A DNA stretch of 51,183 nucleotides from Candidatus Rokuibacteriota bacterium (lineage in GTDB: Bacteria; Methylomirabilota; Methylomirabilia; Rokubacteriales; CSP1-6), in NCBI GenBank assembly GCA_003220685.1, contig QHTE01000046.1:1-51183 (forward strand), in the 5' to 3' direction. A program made the translations under genes and the position numbers. Shown here piece by piece: positions 15,898 to 24,731 of this stretch. The notes below the pieces were generated by a model that worked only from the letters and a program-made list of their open reading frames with translations, did not search any database and was not told the DNA's origin. Every line of letters starts with the position of its first letter. Position 1 is the first letter of the stretch.

Positions 15898-17421
15898 TTA
15901 CTTCAGCTTCAAGTCCTCGTACGGGGCCGAGTAGGCGTGGCCCGCGATCAGGCCAAGGCCTGACTCGGCCACGCGGGGGCCATGCCCGTTGAGAAAGCCC
16001 AGCTCCCAGAGCGGCGCGAACATGGCCTTGTCGTGCATGAGCTGCTGCAGCTTGATGAGGATCGCCTCGCGGCGCTTGGGATCCAGCTCGGCCGCTTGCT
16101 CGCGGAAGAGTCCCTCGATGTCCGGGTAGCTGCCGTAGGTGTACATGCCGTCGGCGGCGACGAAGGCCTCGATTCGAGTGGCAGCGTTGCCGGCGGCGCC
16201 GCTGCCGCTCTGGACGAGGTTCCTGAGCTTCTTTTCCCTGAACTGGCTGAAGAACGCCGCGCGCTCGAGCGGATGCACCTTCGCGATGATCCCGACCACG
16301 CCGAGGTAATTCGCCATGGCCTCGACAACCGAGGCGTACGCGCTGTCCACCGAATACTCCCCGGCGTTGAACCCGTTGGGGTAGCCGGCCTCGGCGAGCA
16401 GCTTCTTCGCCTTTGCCGGATCGTACGGCCAGAGCGGCGGCTGCCAGGCGAATTCGAAGCTGTGAGGAACGATGCTCGCGCTGATCCGCGAGAAGCCGAG
16501 CGTCTCCGCCTGGTTGATGGCCTGGCGGTCGATCGCGTAGTTCGCCGCCATGCGCACCCGCTTGTCAGCCCACGGCGACTTCGGGTCCCACTGCTCGACG
16601 AAGTTCAGCCACTGCGTACCGTGCAGGATGGTCGGCTTCAGGGTCAGGCCGGGTGTCCGCCGAAGCTCCTCGGCGAGCGCGCCGCGGATGGAGTAGACGA
16701 TGTCAGCCTCACCGCGCTTGAGCATGGCCAGACGCGTCGATTCCTCGGGGACCGACTTGAAGACCAGTCGCTTCACCGACGGTGGCTTACGCCAGTACTG
16801 GTCGAAGGCTTCCATTGTGAGCTCGACACCGGGCGTGAACGAGACGAATCGGTACGGTCCCGCCCCGACCGGCGCCTTTTTGAAGCTTTCGTCCCCGACC
16901 TTTTCGACGTATTTCTTCGGCACGATCCAGCCGGCGCCGGTGGCCGGTGAGGCATAGAACGTCAAGAAATCCGGCCATGGCTCCCTGAGGACGAACCGCA
17001 CCCTGAGCGGATCGACGATCTGCACGGTCCGGACCTTGTCCTTCAGCGCCTTGTTGGCGGAGCCCCTGTAGCGCTCGAAGGAGAACTTCACATCTTCGGC
17101 GGTCACAGTCTCGCCGTTGTGGAATTTGACCCCGCTGCGGAGGGTGAAGTCATATGTGAGGCCGTCGGGCGAGACCGTCCAGCTCTCGGCCAGGCTCGGT
17201 GCCATGGTCTTGCCCGGCATGGGTTTGGCGACCGCGTCGTGGAGCGCATACAGGATCATGAATGGTGTGACGATCCCGGGCGTTTCCGCCGGGTCGAACC
17301 AGGTCGGGGCGAGCGAGATGTGGACGGCCCAGGTCAGCTGCCCGTCGGCGGAGACGGCGGGCGTGGCGCCAACGAACAGGCACAGCAGCGGAAGGATCAG
17401 CGCTGCGAGTGAGCGTTTCAT
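15898..17421 (-). CDS. ABC substrate-binding protein, family 5 (dipeptide/oligopeptide type), intact
   Basis: 507 residues from MKRSLAALILPLLCLFVGAT (signal peptide) with GAAGGAGGAC upstream, which decides this start. Family-5 features: PTWFDPAETPG, LAESWTVSPDGLTYDFTLR, GVKFHNGETVTAEDVKFSFE, the second-lobe DKRVRMAANYAIDRQAI and the C-terminal SAPYEDLKLK. It is orphaned: no permease or ATPase gene adjoins it. It is, however, very similar over the shared part to the broken binding protein next to dppBC at 5 kb, so it may supply those permeases. A promoter lies at 17526-17554. Confidence 0.93.
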   Translation of the reverse strand: MKRSLAALILPLLCLFVGATPAVSADGQLTWAVHISLAPTWFDPAETPGIVTPFMILYALHDAVAKPMPGKTMAPSLAESWTVSPDGLTYDFTLRSGVKFHNGETVTAEDVKFSFERYRGSANKALKDKVRTVQIVDPLRVRFVLREPWPDFLTFYASPATGAGWIVPKKYVEKVGDESFKKAPVGAGPYRFVSFTPGVELTMEAFDQYWRKPPSVKRLVFKSVPEESTRLAMLKRGEADIVYSIRGALAEELRRTPGLTLKPTILHGTQWLNFVEQWDPKSPWADKRVRMAANYAIDRQAINQAETLGFSRISASIVPHSFEFAWQPPLWPYDPAKAKKLLAEAGYPNGFNAGEYSVDSAYASVVEAMANYLGVVGIIAKVHPLERAAFFSQFREKKLRNLVQSGSGAAGNAATRIEAFVAADGMYTYGSYPDIEGLFREQAAELDPKRREAILIKLQQLMHDKAMFAPLWELGFLNGHGPRVAESGLGLIAGHAYSAPYEDLKLK

Positions 17422-17525
17422 GGCGTCCTCCTTCGTTGTCTGGCGTCGGGGCGCCAGCGGCCCGACGGTCGGGGACATCGAACCAGGACCCAGTGCCGCG
17501 AGGTCCGACGTCGAAATGTGCCGCG

Positions 17526-17554
17526 ACTCTGCTCGCAACCGCGATCGGTGTCAA
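17526..17554 (-). promoter_or_regulatory. Promoter of the orphan binding-protein gene
   Basis: Minus strand TTGACA (17554-17549), 17-base spacer, CAGAGT (17531-17526), about 105 bases upstream of the start codon. The -35 is a full consensus match. Confidence 0.55.
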
Positions 17555-17595
17555 GCTGGGCGCTTGCCGATTGACGCTCCTTCGCCGCATGGCCG

Positions 17596-17624
17596 TCGAC
17601 CCCGGCGGGGCCATGACTTAGACT
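17596..17624 (+). promoter_or_regulatory. Possible promoter of the luciferase-like remnant
   Basis: TCGACC (17596-17601), 17-base spacer, TAGACT (17619-17624). The -10 ends 10 bases before the ATG at 17635, so any transcript would have almost no leader. Confidence 0.35.
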
Positions 17625-17634
17625 CTCAGCGGCG

Positions 17635-17940
17635 ATGAGATTCGGCGTTTACCTGCCGACATTCGCCTGGCGAAATCCGCGTCTCGACCAGGCGGCACGG
17701 GTGAAGCAGTTCGCGCGCAAAGCCGAGGCGCTCGGCTTCGATGCCCCAGACTCTTTGGCGCCTGTCGGGGGGACGCTTCGTGCTGGGGGTCGGACCGGGC
17801 TGGGATCAGCACGAGTTCGCGAAGCGCTCGGTATGAAGCTCTCCGAACGAGGCCGCCGGACCGACGAGATCATCGCGGCGCTCCGCCGCCTCGAGCGGGT
17901 CGCGACCGACATCGTCGGGCGGTTTCCGCGCGAAGCGTAG
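17635..17940 (+). pseudogene. Luciferase-like (LLM class) flavin-dependent oxidoreductase, degraded remnant
   Basis: The first 37 codons (MRFGVYLPTFAWRNPRLDQA through KAEALGFDA) are a typical LLM N-terminus. A second piece of the family follows in the +1 frame, LWRLSGGRFVLGVGPGWDQH (about 17750-17815). The original frame then resumes with ALGMKLSERGRRTDEIIAAL. The roughly 55-60 residues normally lying between the N-terminus and the GGRF segment are absent, there is a single-base shift near 17822, and the frame ends about 100 codons in, against about 280-330 for intact members. So there are at least two lesions plus a missing C-terminus. Confidence 0.75.
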
Positions 17941-18002
17941 CCTCCGTTTTGGCGCTCGCAGCCCTCTGACCTCACGCGGAGTCGGGTCGACCGGGGCCTC
18001 GC

Positions 18003-19532
18003 TCAGCGGCGCGTTTTGAAGCGGAAGTCGCCCGACGAGGTCAAATTGCCCGCGGCGTCTCGTGACCTGATCCGGAAGTGGTACCACGTGTTCGGCGTCA
18101 GGCCGGTGATCGCCTGTGAGTGCGACGTCTGGAGCGTCGAGCTCAGCGAAGTCAGACTCCCATAGGATCTGGTCAGGCCGTACGCCACCTGCGTATCGCT
18201 CGGCTCACTGGTCGTCCAGCCGATCGTGGCCCCGGACGACGTGACCGACAAGCTCACCTGCGAGATCGTCGGCGCCGTGCCGTCGATCCGTGCCGCATTC
18301 GCCACCGTGACCGATATGGCCGATGCCGTCGCCGTGTTGCCTGCCGTGTCTCGGGCGACCGCCGTCAGCACGTGCGGACCGTCGGCCGTCGCCGTCGTGT
18401 TCCACGTCACGGCGTATGGCGCCATGGTCATCTCGGCCCCCAGGCTGACGCCGTCGAGCTTGAATTGGACTCCGGCGACGCCGACGTTGTCCGTGGCGCC
18501 GCCGGACACGCTCACCGTTCCTGCCACCGTGGCACCGGCGACCGGCGCCGTGACCGCGACAGTCGGTGGCGTCGTATCGCTGAGCGTCACTGTCAGCGTG
18601 GCGGTCCCCGTATTTCCCGTGCCGTCCCACGCCGTTACGGAGAGCGTGTTGGAGCCGAGCCGGAGACCGATCCCGGCGGCGGTCCAGTTGCTCGTCCCGG
18701 TTGCCGTTCCGCTGCCGCCGCGGCTGTTCGCCCATGCCACCTGCGTCACGCCGACGTTGTCCGAGGCGGTGCCCTGGAGCGTGAGCGACGTGCCGGTCGT
18801 GGTGTAGGCAGGGCCCAAGGTGGGCGAGGTAATCGCGACCGTCGGCGGGAGCGAGTCCCCCGCGACTCCGCTCCCGGTCATGACCGCGGAGACCGTGCCG
18901 CCACCCGCCGCGACCGTGAGATTCGTGCTCACCGTCGCGGCCGACGTGGGCGTGAATCGCACCTTCACCGCCTGGCTGGTACCGAGTCCGGCAAGGGTAA
19001 ACGGAGTTCCCGACACGATGCTGAAGGGCGCTCCGACGGACACCGTCCCTGATATCGTCCCGTCGCTCGTGTTCGTCAGGTTGACGGTCTGGTCGGCGAA
19101 GGTGCCGACGCTCACGCTTCCAAAATTCACGGGGCCCGCCGGACTCAAGGAAAATTCGGCTCGCGCAAGGGCGCTCGCCAGGTTCGAGCACGCGCTCTCG
19201 AGGCCGGCGGCGTCGACGGCGCTCACGGCGACGCGGTAGAGCCCGCCGGTGGCCAGCCCCGTGAGCCTGAAGCTCAAGCTCTGATTGGGGCCGGGACTCG
19301 ATGTCGGGGAGGCGACCTGAGCCCAGGAGGACCCGGGGCACGGGGCGTTCTGGGTTCCGTAGTAGAGGCGGTACGACGCCAGATCGATGAGGCGACTTCC
19401 ATCCGTATTCGTCACCGGGGCCGTCCAGGTCGCGTCCAGGATTCCGGCGCTACTCGGAGTGGTCATGAGCAGGAAAAGCAAGAGGGCGAGCCCGAGGCGC
19501 GCGCCGACCGATCGCGTGTTCGTTCCGGACAT
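18003..19532 (-). CDS. Secreted multi-domain protein with fibronectin III, choice-of-anchor and Ig-like domains
   Basis: 509 residues starting MSGTNTRSVGARLGLALLLF, with a signal peptide ending near PSSAG; GGGGAGA precedes the ATG. Order of domains by pattern: a FnIII-like domain (about 30-120: ASYRLYYGTQ... YRVAVSAVDAAG), a HYDIN/choice-of-anchor-D type domain (about 125-225: VNFGSVSVGTFADQTVNL), two Ig-like repeats marked ATDNVGVAGVQFKLDG and TASDNVGVTQVAWANS with PPTVAITSP/PPTVAVTAP leaders, and a C-terminal FnIII domain (SEPSDTQVAYGLT... GLTPNTWYHFRIRSRDAAGN). No catalytic domain, LPXTG or membrane anchor is seen. An adhesive or carbohydrate-binding surface role is inferred. Confidence 0.85.
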   Translation of the reverse strand: MSGTNTRSVGARLGLALLLFLLMTTPSSAGILDATWTAPVTNTDGSRLIDLASYRLYYGTQNAPCPGSSWAQVASPTSSPGPNQSLSFRLTGLATGGLYRVAVSAVDAAGLESACSNLASALARAEFSLSPAGPVNFGSVSVGTFADQTVNLTNTSDGTISGTVSVGAPFSIVSGTPFTLAGLGTSQAVKVRFTPTSAATVSTNLTVAAGGGTVSAVMTGSGVAGDSLPPTVAITSPTLGPAYTTTGTSLTLQGTASDNVGVTQVAWANSRGGSGTATGTSNWTAAGIGLRLGSNTLSVTAWDGTGNTGTATLTVTLSDTTPPTVAVTAPVAGATVAGTVSVSGGATDNVGVAGVQFKLDGVSLGAEMTMAPYAVTWNTTATADGPHVLTAVARDTAGNTATASAISVTVANAARIDGTAPTISQVSLSVTSSGATIGWTTSEPSDTQVAYGLTRSYGSLTSLSSTLQTSHSQAITGLTPNTWYHFRIRSRDAAGNLTSSGDFRFKTRR

Positions 19533-19888
19533 CCTGAATCTCCCCGACGGTTTGCCGCACGTTGCGTGCCTCGAGCCGCGGTCCCGGCAGAAAACGCAGT
19601 GCAGCAGCGATGCCACATGGCGGGGGCGTCGCGATGAGCCGCGCTAAGTGGCCGACAAACGAGAGCGCACGCGTGGAGCGTCGCGGCTCGGCGAGCAATC
19701 GCGCGGGCACTGACGATGCCACGAAGGACCACGAAGAACACTCGAGCGTTCAGTGGCCGACGCCGCAAACTTGAGAACGTTGCAGGTCTGAGAAATCGCG
19801 AGGCCTCTCACGCGCCGGCGGGTCGGTGAATGCTTTCTCAGATAGTAGAAATCGCCGGCGCGGACGGCAGTGCTAGACTCGCGTCCGC
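19533..19888. other. Intergenic region between divergent genes, with a spaced inverted repeat
   Basis: 356 bases with no convincing gene. TCTGAGAAA (19787-19795) and TTTCTCAGA (19834-19842) form a perfect 9-base inverted repeat 38 bases apart. TGCTAGACT (19871-19879), an extended -10, ends 10 bases before the GTG start of the MFS gene. Confidence 0.4.
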
Positions 19889-21136
19889 GTGTCGCCCGTT
19901 CACTCGTACGTCGTCGTGTGGGTCCTGCTCATCTTCGCGTGGGCGGCGAACTTCGTCATCCGCATCGGGTTCTCGGCGCTGCTGCCCTCGATCATCGACG
20001 AGCTGCAGCTGTCCTACACGAGGGCCGGTCTGCTCGCGTCGGCGTTCTTCTACGCCTACGCGCTCATGCAGATTCCGTCGGGGCTCCTCGGCGACCGGTT
20101 CGGCCGCCGCCGCATCCTGCTGCTGGGCCTCCTCGGCGGCGCGCTCGCCGCCGGGCTCACCGGCCTGGCCGGCTCGTTCGCCACGCTGTTCCTCGCGCGC
20201 GCGCTGACGGGGGCCTTTCAGGGCTCGCTCTTCTCGAACGACCGGGCCATCATCGCGACCGTCACGCCGGCCGATCGAATCGGGCTCGGGCAGGGCGTGT
20301 CGTTCTCCGGGCCCGGGATCGGGCTCACGTTCGGGCTCGTGATCGGCGGCCTGCTGCTCGAGATCCTTCCGTGGCGCCGCGTGATGATGCTCTTCGGGCT
20401 CGGGCCCATCGCCGCCGCGTTGCTCATCGCACGGTACGTGCCGGCGGCGTCTCCGACGGCGTCGCGGGTCCCGGTCGCGCAGCGCCTCGGCAGCCTCTTT
20501 TCCAACGGACGGCTCTGCACGCTGGCGCTCGTCAGCCTGTGCGCGATCGGCGACCAGTTCATCCTGGCGACGTGGGCACCGCTCTTCTTCGCCGAGGTCG
20601 GTGTGGTCGATCCGGGCCGCGCCGGCAGCTACGCGGCGCTACAAGGCGTCGCGGCCTCGCTGGGCATGATCCTCAGCGGGTGGGCGCACGACCGCCTGGT
20701 CGAGCGGGGCTACGCGTCGAAGACCGTGATCGTCGCGGGGCTCGCCGGGCTCGCGGTGTCGATGCTCGCCATGGCGCTCGTGATCACCCAGCGCTCGATC
20801 CCCGGCCTGGCCGTCGTGCTGTTCGTGGCGGCGTTCTTCTGCTGGTCGATCTGGGGCGCCGTCTACACGCTCCTGGCCCGGATGGTGCGCGCCGAAGAGC
20901 TGGGCACCGCGTTCGGCTTCAGCAACAGTATCAGCTTCATCGGCGCGATCGTGGGCCCGACCGCCACCGGCTGGGTGCGCGACCTCACCGGCTCGTTCAG
21001 CGCCGGGTGCCTGCTCGCCGCGCTGCTCGCCGCGGCGGGCGTCGGCCTCGCGGTCGCCCTTCGCGTCCCGCCGGCGCCTAGACCGATGCCACTCCCTCGA
21101 TCTCGAGCAGGAAATCCGGGTGGAACAGGCTCTTGA
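19889..21136 (+). CDS. MFS transporter (ACS-like, anion:cation symporter type)
   Basis: 415 residues from a GTG that follows an extended -10 by 10 bases. The early part reads WVLLIFAWAANFVIRIGFSA, then the MFS loop GLLGDRFGRRRILLLGLLGG, a complete D-R-x-G-R-R signature, and ALTGAFQGSLFSNDRAIIAT. The second half has GWAHDRLVERGYASKTVIV at the matching position. The pattern resembles carriers of organic anions. The last 59 bases overlap the 3' end of the convergent RidA gene, an unusually long convergent overlap; the frame shows no earlier stop. Confidence 0.88.
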   Translation: MSPVHSYVVVWVLLIFAWAANFVIRIGFSALLPSIIDELQLSYTRAGLLASAFFYAYALMQIPSGLLGDRFGRRRILLLGLLGGALAAGLTGLAGSFATLFLARALTGAFQGSLFSNDRAIIATVTPADRIGLGQGVSFSGPGIGLTFGLVIGGLLLEILPWRRVMMLFGLGPIAAALLIARYVPAASPTASRVPVAQRLGSLFSNGRLCTLALVSLCAIGDQFILATWAPLFFAEVGVVDPGRAGSYAALQGVAASLGMILSGWAHDRLVERGYASKTVIVAGLAGLAVSMLAMALVITQRSIPGLAVVLFVAAFFCWSIWGAVYTLLARMVRAEELGTAFGFSNSISFIGAIVGPTATGWVRDLTGSFSAGCLLAALLAAAGVGLAVALRVPPAPRPMPLPRSRAGNPGGTGS

Positions 21137-21464
21137 CGACGATCAGGGTGCTGGCCGGAAGCTCGCCCTGGAACACCTCGCCGCGCGCCTGCGCGACGGC
21201 CGGGAAGTCTTCCAGCCTGGTGATGTAGGTCGTGATCTTCATGAGATTCGCGAGGTCGCCGCCGGCCGCACGCAGCACGCCGCGAAGGTTCTCGAACACC
21301 TGCCTGGCCTGCGCGCGCACGTCGCCCTTGCCGACGATGTTGCCGGCCGCGTCCCACGCCACCTGTCCGGAGATGTAGAGCAGCCGGCCGCCCTCCATCC
21401 GCGTCGCCATCTTGTAGTTCGCCACCGGCTTCGCCTCGGGTGTCGCGATCGTGCTGAACGGCAT
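21078..21464 (-). CDS. RidA family protein (reactive intermediate deaminase)
   Basis: 128 residues, the standard RidA/YjgF length, starting MPFSTIATPEAKPVANYK. Characteristic segments: LLYISGQVAWDAAGNIVGKG, QVFENLRGVLRAAGGDLANL, TLIVVKSLFHPDFLLEIEGV. The Arg that binds the substrate carboxylate in canonical RidA (in the PASR segment) appears as PASTL, so this belongs to a non-canonical Rid subfamily. It lies 31 bases downstream of the tandem RidA gene in the same direction. A role in hydrolysing enamine/imine intermediates or in a catabolic pathway is inferred. Confidence 0.88.
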   Translation of the reverse strand: MPFSTIATPEAKPVANYKMATRMEGGRLLYISGQVAWDAAGNIVGKGDVRAQARQVFENLRGVLRAAGGDLANLMKITTYITRLEDFPAVAQARGEVFQGELPASTLIVVKSLFHPDFLLEIEGVASV

Positions 21465-21495
21465 CGTCGTTCCTCCTTGATTTACACGACGGCGA

Positions 21496-22287
21496 TTACG
21501 CGACGGCCGCGATGACTTCGATCTCGACCAGGAACTCCGGCCGCGCCAGCCCGGGGATCTCGACCAGGGTGGAGGCCGGGAAGTCGGTCTTGTAGAACGC
21601 GCGGCGGACCGCGGTCCGGGCCGGCCCCCAGGAATCGATGCTCAGCACCCAGGTGGTCTCCTTCACGACGCTCGCCGGCGTCGCGCCGGCGGCGCGCAGC
21701 ACGTGCCCGATGTTCTCGTAGACCTTCTCGGCCTGCCGCCGCCAGTCGCCGACGCCGGCGACCGAGCCGTCGGGATTGTTCGCGACCTGACCGGCCAGAT
21801 AGAGCAGGCGGCCGCCGTTGACGATCACGCCCTGGTAGAAATCGCCACCGTGATTCTCCACGTTGTACTTGTCGAGCAGCGGCTTTCCGGCTGCAGATCC
21901 GCCGAGGTCGACGACCAGCTCGACCTCGATGAGCATGTTGGGGTCGGCGAGGCGCCGCACGACCAGGCCCGTCGACGCCGGCCGGGTGCCGAAGAACTTG
22001 GCGCGCTCGGCCCGGCCGCTCGCGTTGTAGGCGTCGAGGTCGGTCACGTACACGAGCTGCTTGACGACGTTGTCGAACCTCGCCTCGGCGCGCGTGAGGA
22101 TGCCTTGCAGGCGCTCGAACGTGCGACGCGCTTGCGGTCCCATCCCGCCCGCCACGAGGTTGCCGTCGGGACCTCTCCCGGTCAGCCCGGCGGTGAACAA
22201 GATTCTCGATGGATTGACGCTCACGCCGGGCATGAAGCCGCGGCCGCTCTCGAGGGGGCGTTCGGCGAGAATATCTCGGCGATCCAT
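21496..22287 (-). CDS. Two-domain (tandem) RidA-like protein
   Basis: 263 residues. Two RidA-like domains follow one another: the first about residues 20-128 (ILFTAGLTGRGPDGNLVAGG ... PASTGLVVRRLADPNMLIEV), the second about 145-263 (LLYLAGQVANNPDGSVAGVG ... PASTLVEIPGLARPEFLVEI). Normal family members are single domains of about 130 residues that trimerise. Neither domain keeps the canonical substrate Arg (PAST instead of PASR). The start is supported by GAAGGAGGATGG upstream. It is in an operon with the single-domain RidA 31 bases downstream. A promoter lies at 22348-22376. Confidence 0.85.
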   Translation of the reverse strand: MDRRDILAERPLESGRGFMPGVSVNPSRILFTAGLTGRGPDGNLVAGGMGPQARRTFERLQGILTRAEARFDNVVKQLVYVTDLDAYNASGRAERAKFFGTRPASTGLVVRRLADPNMLIEVELVVDLGGSAAGKPLLDKYNVENHGGDFYQGVIVNGGRLLYLAGQVANNPDGSVAGVGDWRRQAEKVYENIGHVLRAAGATPASVVKETTWVLSIDSWGPARTAVRRAFYKTDFPASTLVEIPGLARPEFLVEIEVIAAVA

Positions 22288-22347
22288 TCCATCCTCCTTC
22301 GGAGAAAACCGCTAGCCACGAGGGCGCCAAGCACGCCAGCGGGGGCC

Positions 22348-22376
22348 ATACTGCGCCGGCGGACCCGGCCCGTCAA
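22348..22376 (-). promoter_or_regulatory. Promoter of the RidA operon
   Basis: Minus strand TTGACG (22376-22371), 17-base spacer, CAGTAT (22353-22348), 61 bases before the start codon. It is back to back with the plus-strand promoter at 22381-22408. Confidence 0.55.
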
Positions 22377-22380
22377 GGTC

Positions 22381-22408
22381 TTGACCCTCGCGCATTAGTC
22401 TCTATCAT
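22381..22408 (+). promoter_or_regulatory. Promoter of the M48 peptidase gene
   Basis: TTGACC (22381-22386), 16-base spacer, TATCAT (22403-22408), followed by a GGAGGC ribosome binding site at 22421 and the ATG at 22431. Confidence 0.6.
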
Positions 22409-22430
22409 CGAGTCATCGCCGGAGGCGCCC

Positions 22431-23155
22431 ATGAAGAGACGGACGGTCCGTCACGCCGCGATCGCGGTATTCGTCCTGATGGCGCTCGTCGCGTGCTCGT
22501 CGACGACCGAGCAGGGCACGGTCGGTGTCCAGCGCAGCCAGTTCCTCTTGGTATCCTCGGCCGACCTGGACAAGGCGGCCGAGCAGGCCGAGCGCGTCCG
22601 CGGCATCGCCAAGCGCCTCATCCCGCAGAGCGCCGTCTTCCGCAAGGATGCGCTCGACTGGAAGTGGGAGGTGAACGTCATCACCTCGCCCGAGATCAAC
22701 GCCTGGTGTATGCCCGGCGGCAAGATCGCGGTCTACACCGGCATCATCGAGAAGCTCCAGATCACGGACGACGAGCTCGCCGCCGTGATGGGCCATGAGA
22801 TCTCGCACGCGCTCCGAGAGCACGGCCGCGAGCGCGCATCCCAGCAGGTGGCCGCCGGTGCGGGCGCGACCCTGGCGGGAGTCGTGGCCGACATCTTCCT
22901 CCCCGGCTCCGGACAGCTCGCAACCCAGGGCGCGGGGCTCGGCACTCAGGTCGGGGTCCTGCTGCCCTACTCGAGGGTCCACGAGACCGAAGCCGACCGC
23001 ATGGGCGTCGAGCTGGCCGCGCGCGCTGGGTACGATCCTCGTGCCGCGATCGCCCTCTGGCAGAAGATGGCCAAGCTCTCCGGCGGAGGCGCGCCGCCGA
23101 AGCTTTCGCCCAGAGGGTCCTTCCCCTCTACGAGCAAGCCCGCGCCAAGTCGTAG
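22431..23155 (+). pseudogene. M48 family metallopeptidase lipoprotein with out-of-frame deletion near the 3' end
   Basis: The first 224 or so codons are a normal M48 (Oma1/BepA-like) peptidase: a lipoprotein signal ending LVACSS, INAWCMPGGKIAVYTGI, zinc motif H122-EIS-H126 and the downstream ligand region HETEADRMGVELAARAGYDP. After GGGAPPKL the family motif FLSTHPS is missing and the frame shifts. The expected C-terminus AQRVLPLYEQARAKS-stop is found in another frame ending at 23155. The original frame runs on meaninglessly to 23582, deep inside livG. About 17 codons are missing at roughly 23100. The catalytic core is intact, so a protein with an aberrant tail might still be active. Confidence 0.72.
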
Positions 23156-23181
23156 CGCCGGCGAGGCTCCGGCCGCTCCGC

Positions 23182-23210
23182 TTCACGAAACTCCGCCCTT
23201 CGCATATACT
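23182..23210 (+). promoter_or_regulatory. Promoter of the first liv operon
   Basis: TTCACG (23182-23187), 17-base spacer, TATACT (23205-23210), 43 bases upstream of the livG GTG start. Confidence 0.5.
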
Positions 23211-23253
23211 CTCCGCGCTCAGCGGGAGCCCGAGTCCCGGCGCGGAGATCCAG

Positions 23254-24017
23254 GTGCCCATCCTCAGCGTTCATGGCGTCACGGTCCGGTTCGGAGGCAT
23301 CATCGCACTGGACGGGGTCTCGTTCGACATCGAGCCCCGACAGATCGTGGGTTTGATCGGGCCGAACGGCGCGGGCAAGACGACCCTGTTCAACTGCTTG
23401 AGCCGTCTCTACATCGCGGCGGCGGGCACGGTCTCCTTCGAGGGCGCCCCCCTGCTGACGCAGCCCGCCCATCGGATCGCCGGGCTCGGGATCGGCCGCA
23501 CGTTCCAGAATCTCGCCCTCTTCCCCACGCAGACGGTTTTACAAAATGTCATGGTCGGCGCCCACTGCCGCACGTCCAGTGACTTTCTCTCGAACGCGCT
23601 CAAGCTCGGCTGGGTCGCGCGGGAGGAAGCCGCGTGCCGAGCCCACGCGGAGGAGCTGCTGGATTTCCTCGATCTCGGCTTGGTCGCGCACCATCCCGCC
23701 GCGGGCCTGCCGTTCGCCACGCTCAAGCGCGTCGAGCTCGCGCGGGCCCTCGCCAGCCGTCCCAAGCTCCTCCTCCTCGACGAGCCCGCGGGCGGGCTCA
23801 ATCACGAGGAGGTCGGCACGCTCGGCGCGTTGATCCAGCGAATCCGCACGGAGCGCGGGCTCACGATCTTGCTGGTCGAGCACCACATGAGCCTGGTCAT
23901 GCAGGTGTCGGACAAGGTCGTCGTCCTCGACTTCGGCCGGAAGATCGCCGAGGGGACGCCGGCGGAGGTCCGGCGCAACCCCGAGGTCATCAAGGCCTAC
24001 CTCGGGAGCGAGGCCGC

Positions 24018-24021
<4 letters not shown>
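23254..24021 (+). CDS. livG: Branched-chain amino acid-type ABC transporter ATP-binding protein, LivG
   Basis: 255 residues from a GTG (VPILSVHGVTVRFGG), the standard LivG opening and length. Walker A is GPNGAGKTT, the Q-loop region is IGRTFQNLALFPTQTVLQN, Walker B is LLLLDEPAGGLNHEE, and the H-loop is VEHHMSLVMQVSD. The ABC signature is degenerate (LPFATLKRVELARALAS in place of LSGGQ), as in many LivG proteins. It couples ATP hydrolysis to import by LivH/LivM. Its stop overlaps the livF GTG by GTGA. It is the first gene of an operon livG-livF-livH-livM-binding protein. Confidence 0.92.
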
Positions 24022-24728
<707 letters not shown>

Positions 24729-24731
24729 GCG

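Noticed and set aside
22431..23582. Single 383-residue M48 protein extending into livG
   Set aside because: The last 150 residues are an out-of-frame reading of the liv promoter region and livG and match nothing in the peptidase family.
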